DNA of 64,000 nucleotides, taken from assembly GCA_005883305.1 (NCBI GenBank), contig VBAC01000001.1, positions 620,001 through 684,000 of the forward strand, given 5' to 3'. The position numbers and the translations under genes were made by a program. The stretch comes from Alphaproteobacteria bacterium (lineage in GTDB: Bacteria; Pseudomonadota; Alphaproteobacteria; Sphingomonadales; Sphingomonadaceae). The notes beneath the pieces were generated by a model. That model worked only from the letters and a program-made list of their open reading frames with translations. It did no database searches and was not told the DNA's origin. Positions 45,674-55,106 of the stretch are shown here, one piece after another. Position 1 is the first letter of the stretch. Every line of letters begins with the position of its first letter.

Positions 45674-45837
45674 GTCGTCCCCCTCCTCAGGAAATCACGG
45701 CCGGCCGCGCGCGCCGGCATACCTAAGCGCGCCCCCACGCAACTCGTAGGACCGACAGTCGCACCGAAAGCAACAAAAATCAATATCGGGGAGAAAGCGA
45801 AAAGCCGACAAATTCAAACACCTAGCCGGCAAGCGCG

Positions 45838-45873
45838 AAAAAATAGGGGGCGGGCGCGCCCTGGCGCCCGCCC
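45838..45873 (-). terminator. Intrinsic terminator of rpsA
   Basis: On the minus strand GGGCGGGCGC pairs with GCGCCCGCCC (10 bp) and is followed by CCTATTTTTT. It lies 13 bp past the rpsA stop. Confidence 0.88.
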
Positions 45874-45885
45874 GTCAAAGCCAGG

Positions 45886-47601
<1,716 letters not shown>

Positions 47602-47876
47602 TTGTAGAGAGTCCTTCGATAACTTACCGGACCGCACCGCGGACTCAGGAGAGAGCGCGGGCCGGGCCAGAGGGTGTTGCCCCGCCCGGCCGAATGCCGG
47701 GGAGGCGTCCATCGGGGCGGTGGGGCGGCAGGCCGAAACGCGGGGTAGGAGCCGGCTTTCGAGCCTTCTCCAAAACGCCTGCGCCTCTTGGCTTACCGCC
47801 GGGCCACTGCCCGCCGGACGGGCGCGCCTATAGAGGAGAGAGAGGGGAGGGGCAAGAGAAGTGGCCGCGCAATTCG
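47602..47876. other. rpsA upstream region
   Basis: 275 bp between the rpsA start and the end of the Fic gene. It must hold the rpsA promoter and a leader, but no clear -10/-35 pair or known autoregulatory fold was identified. Base composition changes from GC-rich to clearly AT-richer near 47870, marking the edge of the accessory region. Confidence 0.5.
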
Positions 47877-48650
47877 TCAGCGACAGATACGGGAGTGTAA
47901 TGCGCGCGTTAGCAGCGCGGCCTCATCAAGGACGGAGAAAAACACGCGATTGATTTTAGACCAATCGCCGTGTTCGTTCAGCGTATTGAGGGCCGAGGCC
48001 AGGGCTTCTCCCCGTCGATAAAAGGCGGGTGCAAGAGCAATCTTTGGAGAATCCAAACCCAAATTACGCGCCAGGGCCGCGTGAACCATCACTCTTGCGA
48101 CCCGGCCGTTGCCGTCGGAAAACGGGTGGGTCATTATCGTGTTGGCAAAGCAATAGACGGGCAGCCCGGGAAGCAACTCCGGCGTTCGAGCGACTCTCTG
48201 CATATTCTGAAGCCAATCATCGACAGACACCAAGGGCCCGAAATGCACGTCCCCCGTGGCCGATTGGCCAATGGCCGGCCCCTTTCGATATACCAGCGGC
48301 CGACCAGCCAGCGCTGATGCCATTTTTAGGGCAGTTGATGCATCCACATCAAGGACACCAAATCGCCCCCAATAGGTGCTGGCAATCGGTTCCATGGCCG
48401 GCCGCAAGAAAAGCGATCGGCACTTCCTCTTCCAGAACGGATTGTCAGCGGCTGGGAATGAGCCTCCCTTCTCCAAAAGCATCAAAGCAACTCTCAATTC
48501 GAGGCCAGCGGTTTCCATCGCACCACTTGGCCATGTCGCATTATCGGAGATGCTTGAGTAGAATCCGTCTGCGACGGCTACTTCATTCGACGTCATCGGA
48601 CGAAGTGGCGGGCAGTTCCAGGTTGGGTGCGATTCTGTTCTTGAAGTCAT
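47877..48650 (-). CDS. Fic-domain protein
   Basis: 257 residues. The Fic active motif is THPFSDGNGRVARVMVHAAL (HPFxDGNGRxxR, His about 175). Fic enzymes usually AMPylate proteins. An upstream helix has WPSGAMETAGLELRV, which resembles the (S/T)xxxE(G/N) inhibitory motif though the last residue is Thr. No separate antitoxin is adjacent. DNA here is visibly more AT-rich than in neighbours, suggesting transfer. It is divergent from the HEXXH gene with a 48-bp gap. Confidence 0.87.
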   Translation of the reverse strand: MTSRTESHPTWNCPPLRPMTSNEVAVADGFYSSISDNATWPSGAMETAGLELRVALMLLEKGGSFPAADNPFWKRKCRSLFLRPAMEPIASTYWGRFGVLDVDASTALKMASALAGRPLVYRKGPAIGQSATGDVHFGPLVSVDDWLQNMQRVARTPELLPGLPVYCFANTIMTHPFSDGNGRVARVMVHAALARNLGLDSPKIALAPAFYRRGEALASALNTLNEHGDWSKINRVFFSVLDEAALLTRALHSRICR

Positions 48651-48698
48651 TGTCTCGTAGCGTATTGTATCGCAATCAAATGGATAGGGGGCGATCCA

Positions 48699-49886
48699 AT
48701 GCCATACCAGCAATCGAATTACCAAGATTCGAACTATCAGGATTCAAACTATCCAGGCGACGGCGGCGGCTCGCCTCCGCCGAATGAAGACCCCCCGTTT
48801 GGCCCTCCCCTTTTGTGGCAGGCGGTTCTAGACGACCTGAGCATCTTCTTCGATGATCTCGAGGCGCCCGTTATCTCTCACGGCGCCGACCAGAACAGCT
48901 ATTACGATGATCATTCCGACACAGCTCCCATGGACTCAATGTGGCTTGAGAAATTTGGGTGGATGCCTCACGTTCAGAGCCAGCCTAGCGTCCATTATTT
49001 CGATTACCTTACCAGCGATGTCGACCCAGAATTCCTGCTGACCGCTTATGGCGGAAACCACTTTGTGGCGAGCTTTGGCCACGGCCAAGTGGACGTTCAA
49101 AAACTGAGTGATGGCTCGACCTTTGCCATGACCCTGAACGGCATCACGGTCTTCGGTACCTGGCACGCCGGGGCGCCAACGGCCATGGACGGGCAGACGA
49201 TTGTCGTAACGGGTGGCCACTGGACGTTCCAGTTTACCGGCTTCGACGCATCACATTACAATGGAAATCCCCCACCTCCTCCAGCGCCACAGGTCGATCC
49301 TTCCGCCGATGCGGCGACGGCAGCGGCAAATCCGGAAGGCGTGGCAGAAGCCCATCGCCAAGCCCTTTCTGCCCAGCTTCACCAACTCTTAGATCAGAGT
49401 GGGGGTCACGCGACCATTACGTTTAAGGGGCCTAATGGCAATGAAACCTTCGATCTTGCCGAGCTGGTCAATATCCTCGACCATTATCACATTGTGGCCA
49501 CGAACGGGACCTATACAAACATTTCAGGCGGCGCGGGGATGGTTCATTCGGATGGCAACGGCGGTTGGGTCACAGAGATCAATCGTGCCCAGCTCGTGGC
49601 CTATGAAACGGCGGCGTTCCATCAACTGGATTTTCTAATTCTTCACGAGGTTGGCCATATGCTGTCGAATGCGTTGAGCTATACTCATACCCAGTTCCAG
49701 AATTGGCTCGACAGCGGCCATACGAGAGAATCTTATATCGGAACTAATGGGTTCAATGGTTCGGACGCCCTGTGGCGCAGTGAGTCCTATTCAAACAACA
49801 TCGCTGCCGCTCTAGAGAATCTAGTCCACATCGATCCTCCTCCACATCCGCCCGGTGGATATGACTATACCGGTCTGCACGGCTAG
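48699..49886 (+). CDS. Protein with HEVGH zinc-peptidase motif and N-terminal SNYQD repeats
   Basis: 395 residues, family not recognised. The N-terminus has short tandem units (QSNYQD, SNYQD, SNYPGD) and a Pro-rich spacer, with no classical signal peptide. The middle (residues 80-190) is beta-like. The C-terminal domain has DFLILHEVGHMLSNALSYTH (HEXXH at 316-320) and a downstream Glu in LWRSESYSNNIA that could be the third ligand. This fits a zincin protease, perhaps a secreted effector or toxin. The base composition is AT-rich, like the divergent Fic gene. Confidence 0.7.
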   Translation: MPYQQSNYQDSNYQDSNYPGDGGGSPPPNEDPPFGPPLLWQAVLDDLSIFFDDLEAPVISHGADQNSYYDDHSDTAPMDSMWLEKFGWMPHVQSQPSVHYFDYLTSDVDPEFLLTAYGGNHFVASFGHGQVDVQKLSDGSTFAMTLNGITVFGTWHAGAPTAMDGQTIVVTGGHWTFQFTGFDASHYNGNPPPPPAPQVDPSADAATAAANPEGVAEAHRQALSAQLHQLLDQSGGHATITFKGPNGNETFDLAELVNILDHYHIVATNGTYTNISGGAGMVHSDGNGGWVTEINRAQLVAYETAAFHQLDFLILHEVGHMLSNALSYTHTQFQNWLDSGHTRESYIGTNGFNGSDALWRSESYSNNIAAALENLVHIDPPPHPPGGYDYTGLHG

Positions 49887-49923
49887 CTCCGCACATTCGG
49901 GTTCGCCAATCGGGACGAATAAT

Positions 49924-50466
49924 ATGACGGGCAAACTTTCTGTGTTCGCGGCGCGTTCAACCTTCGCAGCTTGTACCGCGATTCTACTCGTTATGACGCC
50001 CTGCGCCGCGGCTCCCCAACAGCCGGACATGCCGCCGATCCCCACGCCGTTTCCAAGTCCCGATTTCCACTTCTCCGATCCCGCCCGCGATGCGCAATAT
50101 TGGCGGCTTGAGCGCGAGGTGGCGCAGAGCCATGCGGCGTTTGGCCGCTCGGTCGATGTGGCTCGCCGCGCCATCTATCCGGACCGAGCCCGGCCGAGTG
50201 TGCCTGTCGCGCCGGGGACGTCGGCTTGGCTCGAAGCCCGCGCCGCGGTCGAGCAGGCGATCCGCGACCGGCGGCTGACGCGCGACGCGATCGCCAGGCT
50301 CGACGCTTTCCTAACGCGGGAGCGGCGACAGTTAGGCCCGGCTGAGGCGGAATACGCGCTCGACGTCCGCCATGTTCGGCAAGGAGTGTTGCTGGCAACC
50401 AGCGACCATCTTGTCGATCTTCTCGCATCGCTGGCGGGAATAAGAATCGGGCAGTGGCCGCCCTGA
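49924..50466 (+). CDS. Exported hypothetical protein following the HEVGH gene
   Basis: 180 residues from ATG 49924. A signal peptide (STFAACTAILLVMTPCAAAP) precedes a Pro-rich segment (QPDMPPIPTPFPSPDFHF) and a helical domain (YWRLEREVAQSHAAFGRSVD, AVEQAIRDRRLTRDAIARLD). No known family. Position and a 37-bp gap suggest cotranscription with the zincin-like gene, so an inhibitor or immunity role is conceivable but unsupported by motif. Confidence 0.62.
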   Translation: MTGKLSVFAARSTFAACTAILLVMTPCAAAPQQPDMPPIPTPFPSPDFHFSDPARDAQYWRLEREVAQSHAAFGRSVDVARRAIYPDRARPSVPVAPGTSAWLEARAAVEQAIRDRRLTRDAIARLDAFLTRERRQLGPAEAEYALDVRHVRQGVLLATSDHLVDLLASLAGIRIGQWPP

Positions 50467-50585
50467 CGAGGATTATGGCGACAGTGCAAGGTCCCGACGG
50501 CCAGATCAGGCAGGTGTTCCTTAGACTCTCGGGGAGCGAATTGCCGAGAAATCAGGATGACGGCTAGGTTTGGGGAGTCGGCGGG

Positions 50586-50789
50586 ATGGCGGGAAAATCG
50601 ATCACGCTGGAGCTGCGCGTCTGGTTCGATCCTGTCTCGAAGCAGATCAAGCTGGCCGGCCCGGGGCTGACCGCGTCGACCGCGAGCAACGACCCGGCGA
50701 GCCGCCGCTATCATCCGAACCTCTACAGGAAGCTTGCCAGGTGCCTTCGCGATGCGGGCGTGCCCGCGCCGGAGGAGAGCGCTAGGTGA
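50586..50789 (+). CDS. Small hypothetical protein
   Basis: 67 residues (KSITLELRVWFDPVSKQIKL, RRYHPNLYRKLARCLRDAGV). A compact alpha/beta fold is likely, but no family is recognised. The ATG lies behind GGCGGG. A dispersed repeat starts right after its stop. Confidence 0.55.
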   Translation: MAGKSITLELRVWFDPVSKQIKLAGPGLTASTASNDPASRRYHPNLYRKLARCLRDAGVPAPEESAR

Positions 50790-50793
50790 TTTG

Positions 50794-50840
50794 GTTCACG
50801 CGAAGGCGCGAAGACGCAAAGAAGGACGCGAAGAGGGGAA
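50794..50840. repeat. TTCACGCGAAGGCGCGAAGACGC repeat, copy 1
   Basis: GGTTCACGCGAAGGCGCGAA followed by GACGCAAAGAAGGACGCGAA. Related copies: inverted at about 52241-52278, direct at 52295-52345, 53071-53108 and 53986-54017. A GC-rich palindromic piece (CGGCCTTCGCCGG) lies next to it. Confidence 0.7.
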
Positions 50841-50900
50841 TTACCGGCTTGCGCCGGGACGACCCGGCCTTCGCCGGAATGCCGGGAGTGCGCTTAGCCC

Positions 50901-51725
50901 TTAGCTGCCGTCCCCAACCGCCGCTTCGAGACCTCGGCCACGTGCTTCGATTGCCGCTTGAGCCAGGAAATCCTCGATGGCGACAACGGATGGTTGACGA
51001 CATAGGTTTTGGGCCTCGGCTTCCGTGAGGCAGTCGAGTCCGTAACCGAAATGTCTTCGCCAGAGCTGGTCGAGAGCTTCTCCATGGCGCTCCTGTAGCA
51101 TGGCGAGCGTTTCGGGACGTAGCGAAATCCGGCGGCCGTCGCGGCTCTCGGTCAGCGCGGTCATGGCGATCACCGTCCCGCCGCTCGCCTCCACATGGCC
51201 GCGCAAATTGGCCAGCGTGCCGCCGATGCCGACATGATCATCGACCAGAACATAGGCCGCGCCTGGCAGGACAGGGCCGGCGAAGGTGGCGGGAGTGACG
51301 ATGCGCTGGAACGTCCTGGCCCTCGTATGCCCGACCTTGTTCGTCTGCACGACCTCGCCGGCCACGACCTGCAGATCAAGGTCGCGGCCGAGTACCTGAG
51401 CCATTGCATCGGGGATCGCGTTGAAGCCCGCATCCTCGTCGGCGATGACCGGAAGCAGCAGGCAATCGCTGTCGCCGATCAACTGTTTCAACCGGGCAAC
51501 GCCGGCATCGCTGATGAGTCCGATGGCGAGAGCGAGAGCCGCATCCGCGTCGCCCGATTTCGCCGCGGCATAACCCTCGTAGACATCCCGGTCGTGGACC
51601 GAGGTGTGGACGACGACATCGGGAAAGCCCGCCGGCCACGGAGATCGAATGAGCGAAGAGGCGACCATCGGGCCTTTCATGCCATGCGGATTCGCATCCC
51701 GCAAAGACTGGGTGGGACGGTTCAC
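50901..51725 (-). CDS. Phosphoribosyltransferase-like protein
   Basis: 274 residues. The PRPP loop is YVLVDDHVGIGGTLANLRGH (acidic pair followed by GGT), inside a Rossmann-like PRTase core. An N-terminal extension (VVVHTSVHDRDVYEGYAAAK) and a C-terminal helical part with LCRQPSVVAIEDFLAQAAIE are not typical of purine salvage enzymes. Substrate unknown. The GTG start at 51725 abuts a repeat; an ATG at 51680 is an alternative. Confidence 0.72.
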   Translation of the reverse strand: MNRPTQSLRDANPHGMKGPMVASSLIRSPWPAGFPDVVVHTSVHDRDVYEGYAAAKSGDADAALALAIGLISDAGVARLKQLIGDSDCLLLPVIADEDAGFNAIPDAMAQVLGRDLDLQVVAGEVVQTNKVGHTRARTFQRIVTPATFAGPVLPGAAYVLVDDHVGIGGTLANLRGHVEASGGTVIAMTALTESRDGRRISLRPETLAMLQERHGEALDQLWRRHFGYGLDCLTEAEAQNLCRQPSVVAIEDFLAQAAIEARGRGLEAAVGDGS

Positions 51726-51800
51726 GCCCCTTCGACAGGCTCAGGACAGAAAAGGCCCGAAGACGCAAGAAGCTGGATCCCGGCCCCCGCCGGAATGACG
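51726..51800. repeat. Composite of two short repeats (CTTCGACAGGCTCAGGACAG and GGATCCCGG...GGAATGACGGG)
   Basis: CCCTTCGACAGGCTCAGGAC recurs at about 52436-52455. The following GCTGGATCCCGG ... CCGGAATGACGGG matches the outer arms of a family seen again at 52353-52382 and 53112-53144. Confidence 0.65.
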
Positions 51801-51888
51801 GGCGAGGGGGGCCGTGTGCAGCGATCCTTCGCATATTTCTGGGGTTTGTATTCCATGCAGGAATATTCTAGATGCCAGACCGATGATG

Positions 51889-51903
51889 TCGGATGATGTC
51901 CGA
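51889..51903. promoter_or_regulatory. Probable operator upstream of the XRE gene
   Basis: TCGGA-TGATG-TCCGA is a dyad 15 bp before the XRE start, with a further GATGATGTC direct repeat just upstream. Antitoxins of this class usually autorepress from such sites. Confidence 0.5.
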
Positions 51904-51918
51904 TGAGGACACTGGGAT

Positions 51919-52236
51919 ATGGCGAAGAACAAGCCTGATTTGGTCAAGTGGGAGCCCGACCTCTCTCCGAAGGCACAGGAGCATATCGGCCAGCTGCGCC
52001 GGGAGCTGGAGCCGCGGATCGCCTTGATGCGGAGCCTGCGCAAGGCGCTCGGCCTGACCCAGGCCGAAGTGGCCGGGCTGCTCGGCGTCACGCAGTCGAA
52101 CGTCTCGAAGATCGAGGTTCGGGGCGACCCCAGCCTGTCCGTCCTGGAGCGGATCGCCGAGGCCAAGGGCAAGCGGCTTCGGCTGGTGGTAGAATCCGGC
52201 GAAGGGGTGGTTGAGACCAGCTTTGCGCTGAGCTGA
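51919..52236 (+). CDS. XRE-family HTH antitoxin-like protein, no adjacent toxin
   Basis: 105 residues. HTH: LRKALGLTQAEVAGLLGVTQ then SNVSKIEVRGDPSLSVLERI. The N-terminal helix segment (KPDLVKWEPDLSPKAQEHIG) resembles HigA-type antitoxins. The usual toxin gene is missing on both sides: repeats lie directly upstream and downstream. It is either an orphan repressor or what remains of a toxin-antitoxin pair. Confidence 0.8.
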   Translation: MAKNKPDLVKWEPDLSPKAQEHIGQLRRELEPRIALMRSLRKALGLTQAEVAGLLGVTQSNVSKIEVRGDPSLSVLERIAEAKGKRLRLVVESGEGVVETSFALS

Positions 52237-52240
52237 TTGC

Positions 52241-52473
52241 ACGCCCCTCTTCGCGTCCTTCGCGGCTTTGCGTGAACCGATCGTTTTTTGTTTTGCACGC
52301 GGAGGCGCGAAGGCGCGAAGACGCGAAGACGCGAAGACGCGAAGGAAGAAGTTGGATCCCGGATCAAGTCCGGGATGACGGGGATGGGACGCCGCCCCTA
52401 GCGCCGCCCCTTCACCACCTTCCTCAGCGCCTCGCCCTTCGACAGGCTCAGGACGGTCGGGAGGGGAACTCCG
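52241..52473. repeat. Repeat-filled spacer between the XRE and BrnA genes
   Basis: It contains, in order, an inverted copy of the TTCACGCGAAG repeat (52241-52278), a tandem run of CGCGAAGAC-like 9-mers (52303-52345), a GGATCCCGGATCAAGTCCGGG hairpin unit and a CTTCGACAGGCTCAGGAC copy. No gene is visible. Confidence 0.75.
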
Positions 52474-52773
52474 CTAAATTCGCTGAGCGGCTACATAGCC
52501 GCGGAGCGCTTCATCTATTCTGGTCTGCCAGCCGTCGCCGGTGGCGCGGAAGTGAGCGAGGACGTCGGGGGAGAGGCGGATCGAGACCGCTTCCTTCCGC
52601 TCGCCGGCGGCCATGGCCGGGCGGCCGCGCTGGCGCATCAGGCGGGCGGCCATTTCGGGGCCGAGCACCTCCGAAGCCGGGCGGGCGTTGGCGAAATCCT
52701 CCTCGGTCCATTCGGGGTTTTCGTCATACTCGCCGTCGGGTGGGGGCGGGGGCCGCCGAGGTTCGTCATTCAT
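52474..52773 (-). CDS. brnA: BrnA-family antitoxin
   Basis: 99 residues. The C-terminal half has the BrnA RHH: KEAVSIRLSPDVLAHFRATG then DGWQTRIDEALRGYVAAQR. The N-terminus is acidic and disordered (DEPRRPPPPPDGEYDENPEW). It binds BrnT and represses the operon. Its start overlaps the brnT stop by 8 bp. Confidence 0.9.
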   Translation of the reverse strand: MNDEPRRPPPPPDGEYDENPEWTEEDFANARPASEVLGPEMAARLMRQRGRPAMAAGERKEAVSIRLSPDVLAHFRATGDGWQTRIDEALRGYVAAQRI

Positions 52774-53023
52774 AGCGGCGCATCTCCTTCTCGTGGCAGC
52801 GGCGGAAGCTGATCAGCCGCTCCCTGCCGTCGCGGACAGTGAGGACCAGGCAATAGCCCTTGCCATCGATCCGCCCGAAGGCGCGGAAGCGGCGCTCGCC
52901 ATAGTCGAAGCGCTTGTCTTCCACGACCGCGACCTCCGTGTCGAAGCCGGCGAAGTCGCTCAGCCTCAGGCCGTGCGCGGCGAGATTCGCCTCGTCCTTT
53001 GCCGGATCGAATTCATGGTTCAT
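52766..53023 (-). CDS. brnT: BrnT-family RNase toxin
   Basis: 85 residues, the typical size. Family features: FDPAKDEANLAAHGLRLSDF, RFDYGERRFRAFGRIDGKGY and LISFRRCHEKEMRRYE, the last with the conserved Arg/His-Glu-type residues. BrnT folds like RelE and cleaves RNA. First gene of the operon. AT-rich sequence just upstream (53024-53045) should hold the promoter. Confidence 0.92.
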   Translation of the reverse strand: MNHEFDPAKDEANLAAHGLRLSDFAGFDTEVAVVEDKRFDYGERRFRAFGRIDGKGYCLVLTVRDGRERLISFRRCHEKEMRRYE

Positions 53024-53070
53024 ATTTCATGTATATACGTTAAATGCCTTTTGCAAGCGCACGGATTCGT

Positions 53071-53175
53071 TTCACGCGAAGCCGCGAAGGCGCAAAGAAG
53101 GGCGCGAAGAAGGTGGATCTCGGATCAGGTCCGGGATGACGGGGAGGGCCGTCACCGGAGTGAATCCCGTGACGT
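53071..53175. repeat. Three repeat units between BrnT and HicB genes
   Basis: A TTCACGCGAAG copy (53071-53108) is followed by GGATCTCGGATCAGGTCCGG-type hairpin DNA, then a GTCACCGGAGTGAATCCCGTGAC unit related to 45273-45297. The rest of the spacer up to 53278 shows no gene. Confidence 0.7.
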
Positions 53176-53278
53176 CGATCAGGCTGGGCTGCGCCCACCT
53201 GTCGGCCGGCCTGCGCCCCTCTTCGCGCTGCGCGACGATTGCTGCGTAATCGCTGCACTGCGCTCGGGGCGCTTGGCG

Positions 53279-53722
53279 CTACGCCGCCGCCAAATCCCGC
53301 GTTTCCACTTCGGCGCGGCGCCCGCACACCTTCAGGGCCAAGGCCAGTTGGGCCACCGTCGAGGCGTGGCGCAGGTCGAGCAGGCGATCGACCTGGCGGG
53401 GGTTGAGGTTCATCGCGCGGGCCAGGTCGGCCTTGCGCCACCCCTGCGCGCGCATGGCGCGATAGACGGAGAGCTTGAGGGCGCCGAGCAGCGACAGCGT
53501 GACCGTCGGCCGGCCGCGCGGCCGGGAGGGTGCCGGAATATCCCGGCGGTCGGCGATGAGGCCGGAAAATAGCGTCTCCAGCGCATCCGCCGCATTTTCC
53601 AGCGCTTGGGCCTCGGTCGCTCCGTAGCTGATTGCGCCGGGGACGTCGGGGAAGGTCACCAGAAAGGTGCCGTTGTCGTCCGGCGTGAGGACGATCGGAT
53701 AGGTGTTCATCGCGCGCTCCAT
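53279..53722 (-). CDS. hicB: HicB-family antitoxin
   Basis: 147 residues. An N-terminal partial-RNase-H fold (YPIVLTPDDNGTFLVTFPDV, PGAISYGATEAQALENAADA) is followed by a C-terminal HTH (RKADLARAMNLNPRQVDRLL). It neutralises HicA and represses the pair. The ATG at 53722 is behind GAGGA; MNTYP at 53710 is possible. It lies 3 bp after the hicA stop. Confidence 0.92.
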   Translation of the reverse strand: MERAMNTYPIVLTPDDNGTFLVTFPDVPGAISYGATEAQALENAADALETLFSGLIADRRDIPAPSRPRGRPTVTLSLLGALKLSVYRAMRAQGWRKADLARAMNLNPRQVDRLLDLRHASTVAQLALALKVCGRRAEVETRDLAAA

Positions 53723-53725
53723 GGC

Positions 53726-53908
53726 TCAATCCTCGATTCCCAAGTCCTTCCTGATCGCCCGCATCAGGCCGGTGCCCAGCTGCTTGCTCCCGCCGTGCCG
53801 CGGGAGGGCGGCCATCTTGTCGCCGCGCCGGACCAGGGTATGCCTCTTGCCTTCCTCGAACGTGCAGCCATGCCCGGCGAGATAGCGGCGGAACTGGCTG
53901 CTGTTCAT
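53726..53908 (-). CDS. hicA: HicA-family mRNA interferase toxin
   Basis: 60 residues. The dsRBD-like fold with catalytic His is in SKQLGTGLMRAIRKDLGIED region upstream text: HTLVRRGDKMAALPRHGG. The N-terminus MNSSQFRRYLAGHGC is typical. HicA cleaves mRNA. Promoter and operators lie immediately upstream. Confidence 0.92.
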   Translation of the reverse strand: MNSSQFRRYLAGHGCTFEEGKRHTLVRRGDKMAALPRHGGSKQLGTGLMRAIRKDLGIED

Positions 53909-53917
53909 GCCTTATGT

Positions 53918-53965
53918 GGACATATGTGTCCGTGTTTTGTCAAGTCGGTGTAGACATGAATGTCT
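53918..53965. promoter_or_regulatory. Two HicB operator candidates upstream of hicA
   Basis: GGACA-TATG-TGTCC at 53918-53931 and AGACAT-GA-ATGTCT at 53952-53965 share the half-site (G/A)GACA. Their centres are 34 bp apart, roughly three turns, so two HicB dimers could sit on one face. Confidence 0.6.
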
Positions 53966-54213
53966 GTTTTTTCGCGAACGGTGTCGTTCACGCGAATCCG
54001 CGAAGACGCAAAAGAAGGTGGATGCCCGGGATGACGCGGAGGACTTCCGCGACTCCGAGTCGCAGGAAGTCGGTTGATTGAGGCCGGAATCGGCCCCTTG
54101 AAAATATTTATTGCGCGCAATTTTCTTTGATTCTGTTGGATTTCGCGTCCGACTTGTGCCTCTCTGCGCGCACAGAGGCGTTTGTAGGAAAGCGCCTGAT
54201 TGGTTCGTTTCGC

Positions 54214-54242
54214 TTGACAGTGTGACTCTGGTAAGGTAAAAA
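54214..54242 (+). promoter_or_regulatory. Sigma-70 promoter before the terminase module
   Basis: TTGACA (54214-54219), 17 bases, TAAAAA (54237-54242). The surrounding DNA from about 54080 is AT-rich. Just upstream lies a dyad CCTCT-N10-AGAGG (54159-54178), which may bind a repressor. Confidence 0.65.
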
Positions 54243-54248
54243 GAAGAC

Positions 54249-54325
54249 AGAGTGGCGAAGTGCGAGTCGCCACTCGGGAAGCAAGAAAACCGGCTGCGCG
54301 GCATTCGCCGTTGCGGCCCTTTTTT
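54249..54325 (+). ncRNA. Short leader or small RNA ending in a terminator ahead of the terminase genes
   Basis: A transcript from the promoter at 54214 would begin near 54249. It would form hairpin GAGTGGCGA/TCGCCACTC (54250-54275) and then an imperfect GC stem GGCTGCGCGGC-ATTC-GCCGTTGCGGCC followed by six T (54320-54325). The terminase start is only 20 bp further. The structure can act as an attenuator or give a free RNA of about 77 nt. Confidence 0.5.
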
Positions 54326-54344
54326 GTGCCTGAAGGAGGGCGGG

Positions 54345-55106
54345 ATGGCTGAGCGAAAGGGTCGGAGCGGGAAAGGGATTGCGGGTCGACAGAAGAGGGC
54401 TGGATTGCCGCGCGCCTGCGGCGCTCGCAATGACGGGGTTGGGCCGGAGGCCCGGTTGCAGGCGAACAAGCATCGCGACGTGCAGGTGGCGCGGACGGGT
54501 GGGCGCAAGCTGTTCGACGAGGAGCGGCGGGGCGTGTTTCTCGAATGGTTCGCGGCGACGGCGAACGTGTCGCTCGCCGCCGAGCAGGCCGGGATCAACT
54601 ACAAGACGGCGTTCAGGCACCGGATGAACGACGCCGATTTCGCCGCCGACTGGGACCGGGCGCTGGAGCAGGGGGTGGCGCGGCTGAAGGCCAAGCTGCT
54701 GGAGAGCAAGGCGGCGCCGCGGCGGGGGATCGACGGCGATCTCGACGCGCCGGAGATGGCGGACGTCGATCCGCAGATCGGTCTCGCGATCCTTCGCGAG
54801 AGCGAGCGGCGGCTGGCGGGCTGGCCCAAGGCGGGCGCCGCGCCGCGGGTGGCGACCAATGCTGAGGTGCGGGAATCGCTGGCGGGAAGGCTGAGGGCGT
54901 TTCGGGCGCGGGTTCGGGCGGAGCGGGCTGGGCGGAGCGCTGAAACTCCTCCCCGGGACGGGGAGGGGGACCGCCGCGAAGCGGGGGTGGAGGGGGCCCC
55001 GAACGTGGCCGCTTCACGGGAGTCCGAATTGCCGCCTCCGAATCCGGGCCCCCTCCACCATCCTACGGATGGTCCCCCTCCCCGTGCCGGGGAGGATATT
55101 CAATGA
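54345..55106 (+). CDS. Small terminase-like DNA-binding protein with a repeat-derived tail
   Basis: 253 residues. A basic N-terminus (ERKGRSGKGIAGRQKRAGLP) leads to a HTH-like region: RGVFLEWFAATANVSLAAEQ then AGINYKTAFRHRMNDADFAA, which is the form of phage/GTA small terminase subunits. ATG 54345 is behind GGAGG. The last 50 residues (from SAETPPRDGEGDRREAG) are encoded by the MITE-like repeat at 54948-55095 and are not native. The stop overlaps the large subunit by 4 bp. Confidence 0.72.
   Translation: MAERKGRSGKGIAGRQKRAGLPRACGARNDGVGPEARLQANKHRDVQVARTGGRKLFDEERRGVFLEWFAATANVSLAAEQAGINYKTAFRHRMNDADFAADWDRALEQGVARLKAKLLESKAAPRRGIDGDLDAPEMADVDPQIGLAILRESERRLAGWPKAGAAPRVATNAEVRESLAGRLRAFRARVRAERAGRSAETPPRDGEGDRREAGVEGAPNVAASRESELPPPNPGPLHHPTDGPPPRAGEDIQ
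54948..55095. repeat. MITE-like inverted repeat (CCTCCCC family), copy 3, in the terminase gene end
   Basis: TIRs CCTCCCCGGGACGGGGAGGG / facing CCCTCCCCGTGCCGGGGAGG. It is about 148 bp, longer than the other two copies, but has the same internal GGTGGAGGGGGCC / GGGCCCCCTCCACC hairpin. Its right end supplies GGAGG (55091-55095), 7 bases before the large terminase ATG. Confidence 0.9.

Noticed and set aside
52303-52345. Tandem CGCGAAGAC units considered as a CRISPR array
   Set aside because: The units are 9 bp with no spacers, and no cas gene is near; it is a simple tandem expansion of a dispersed repeat.
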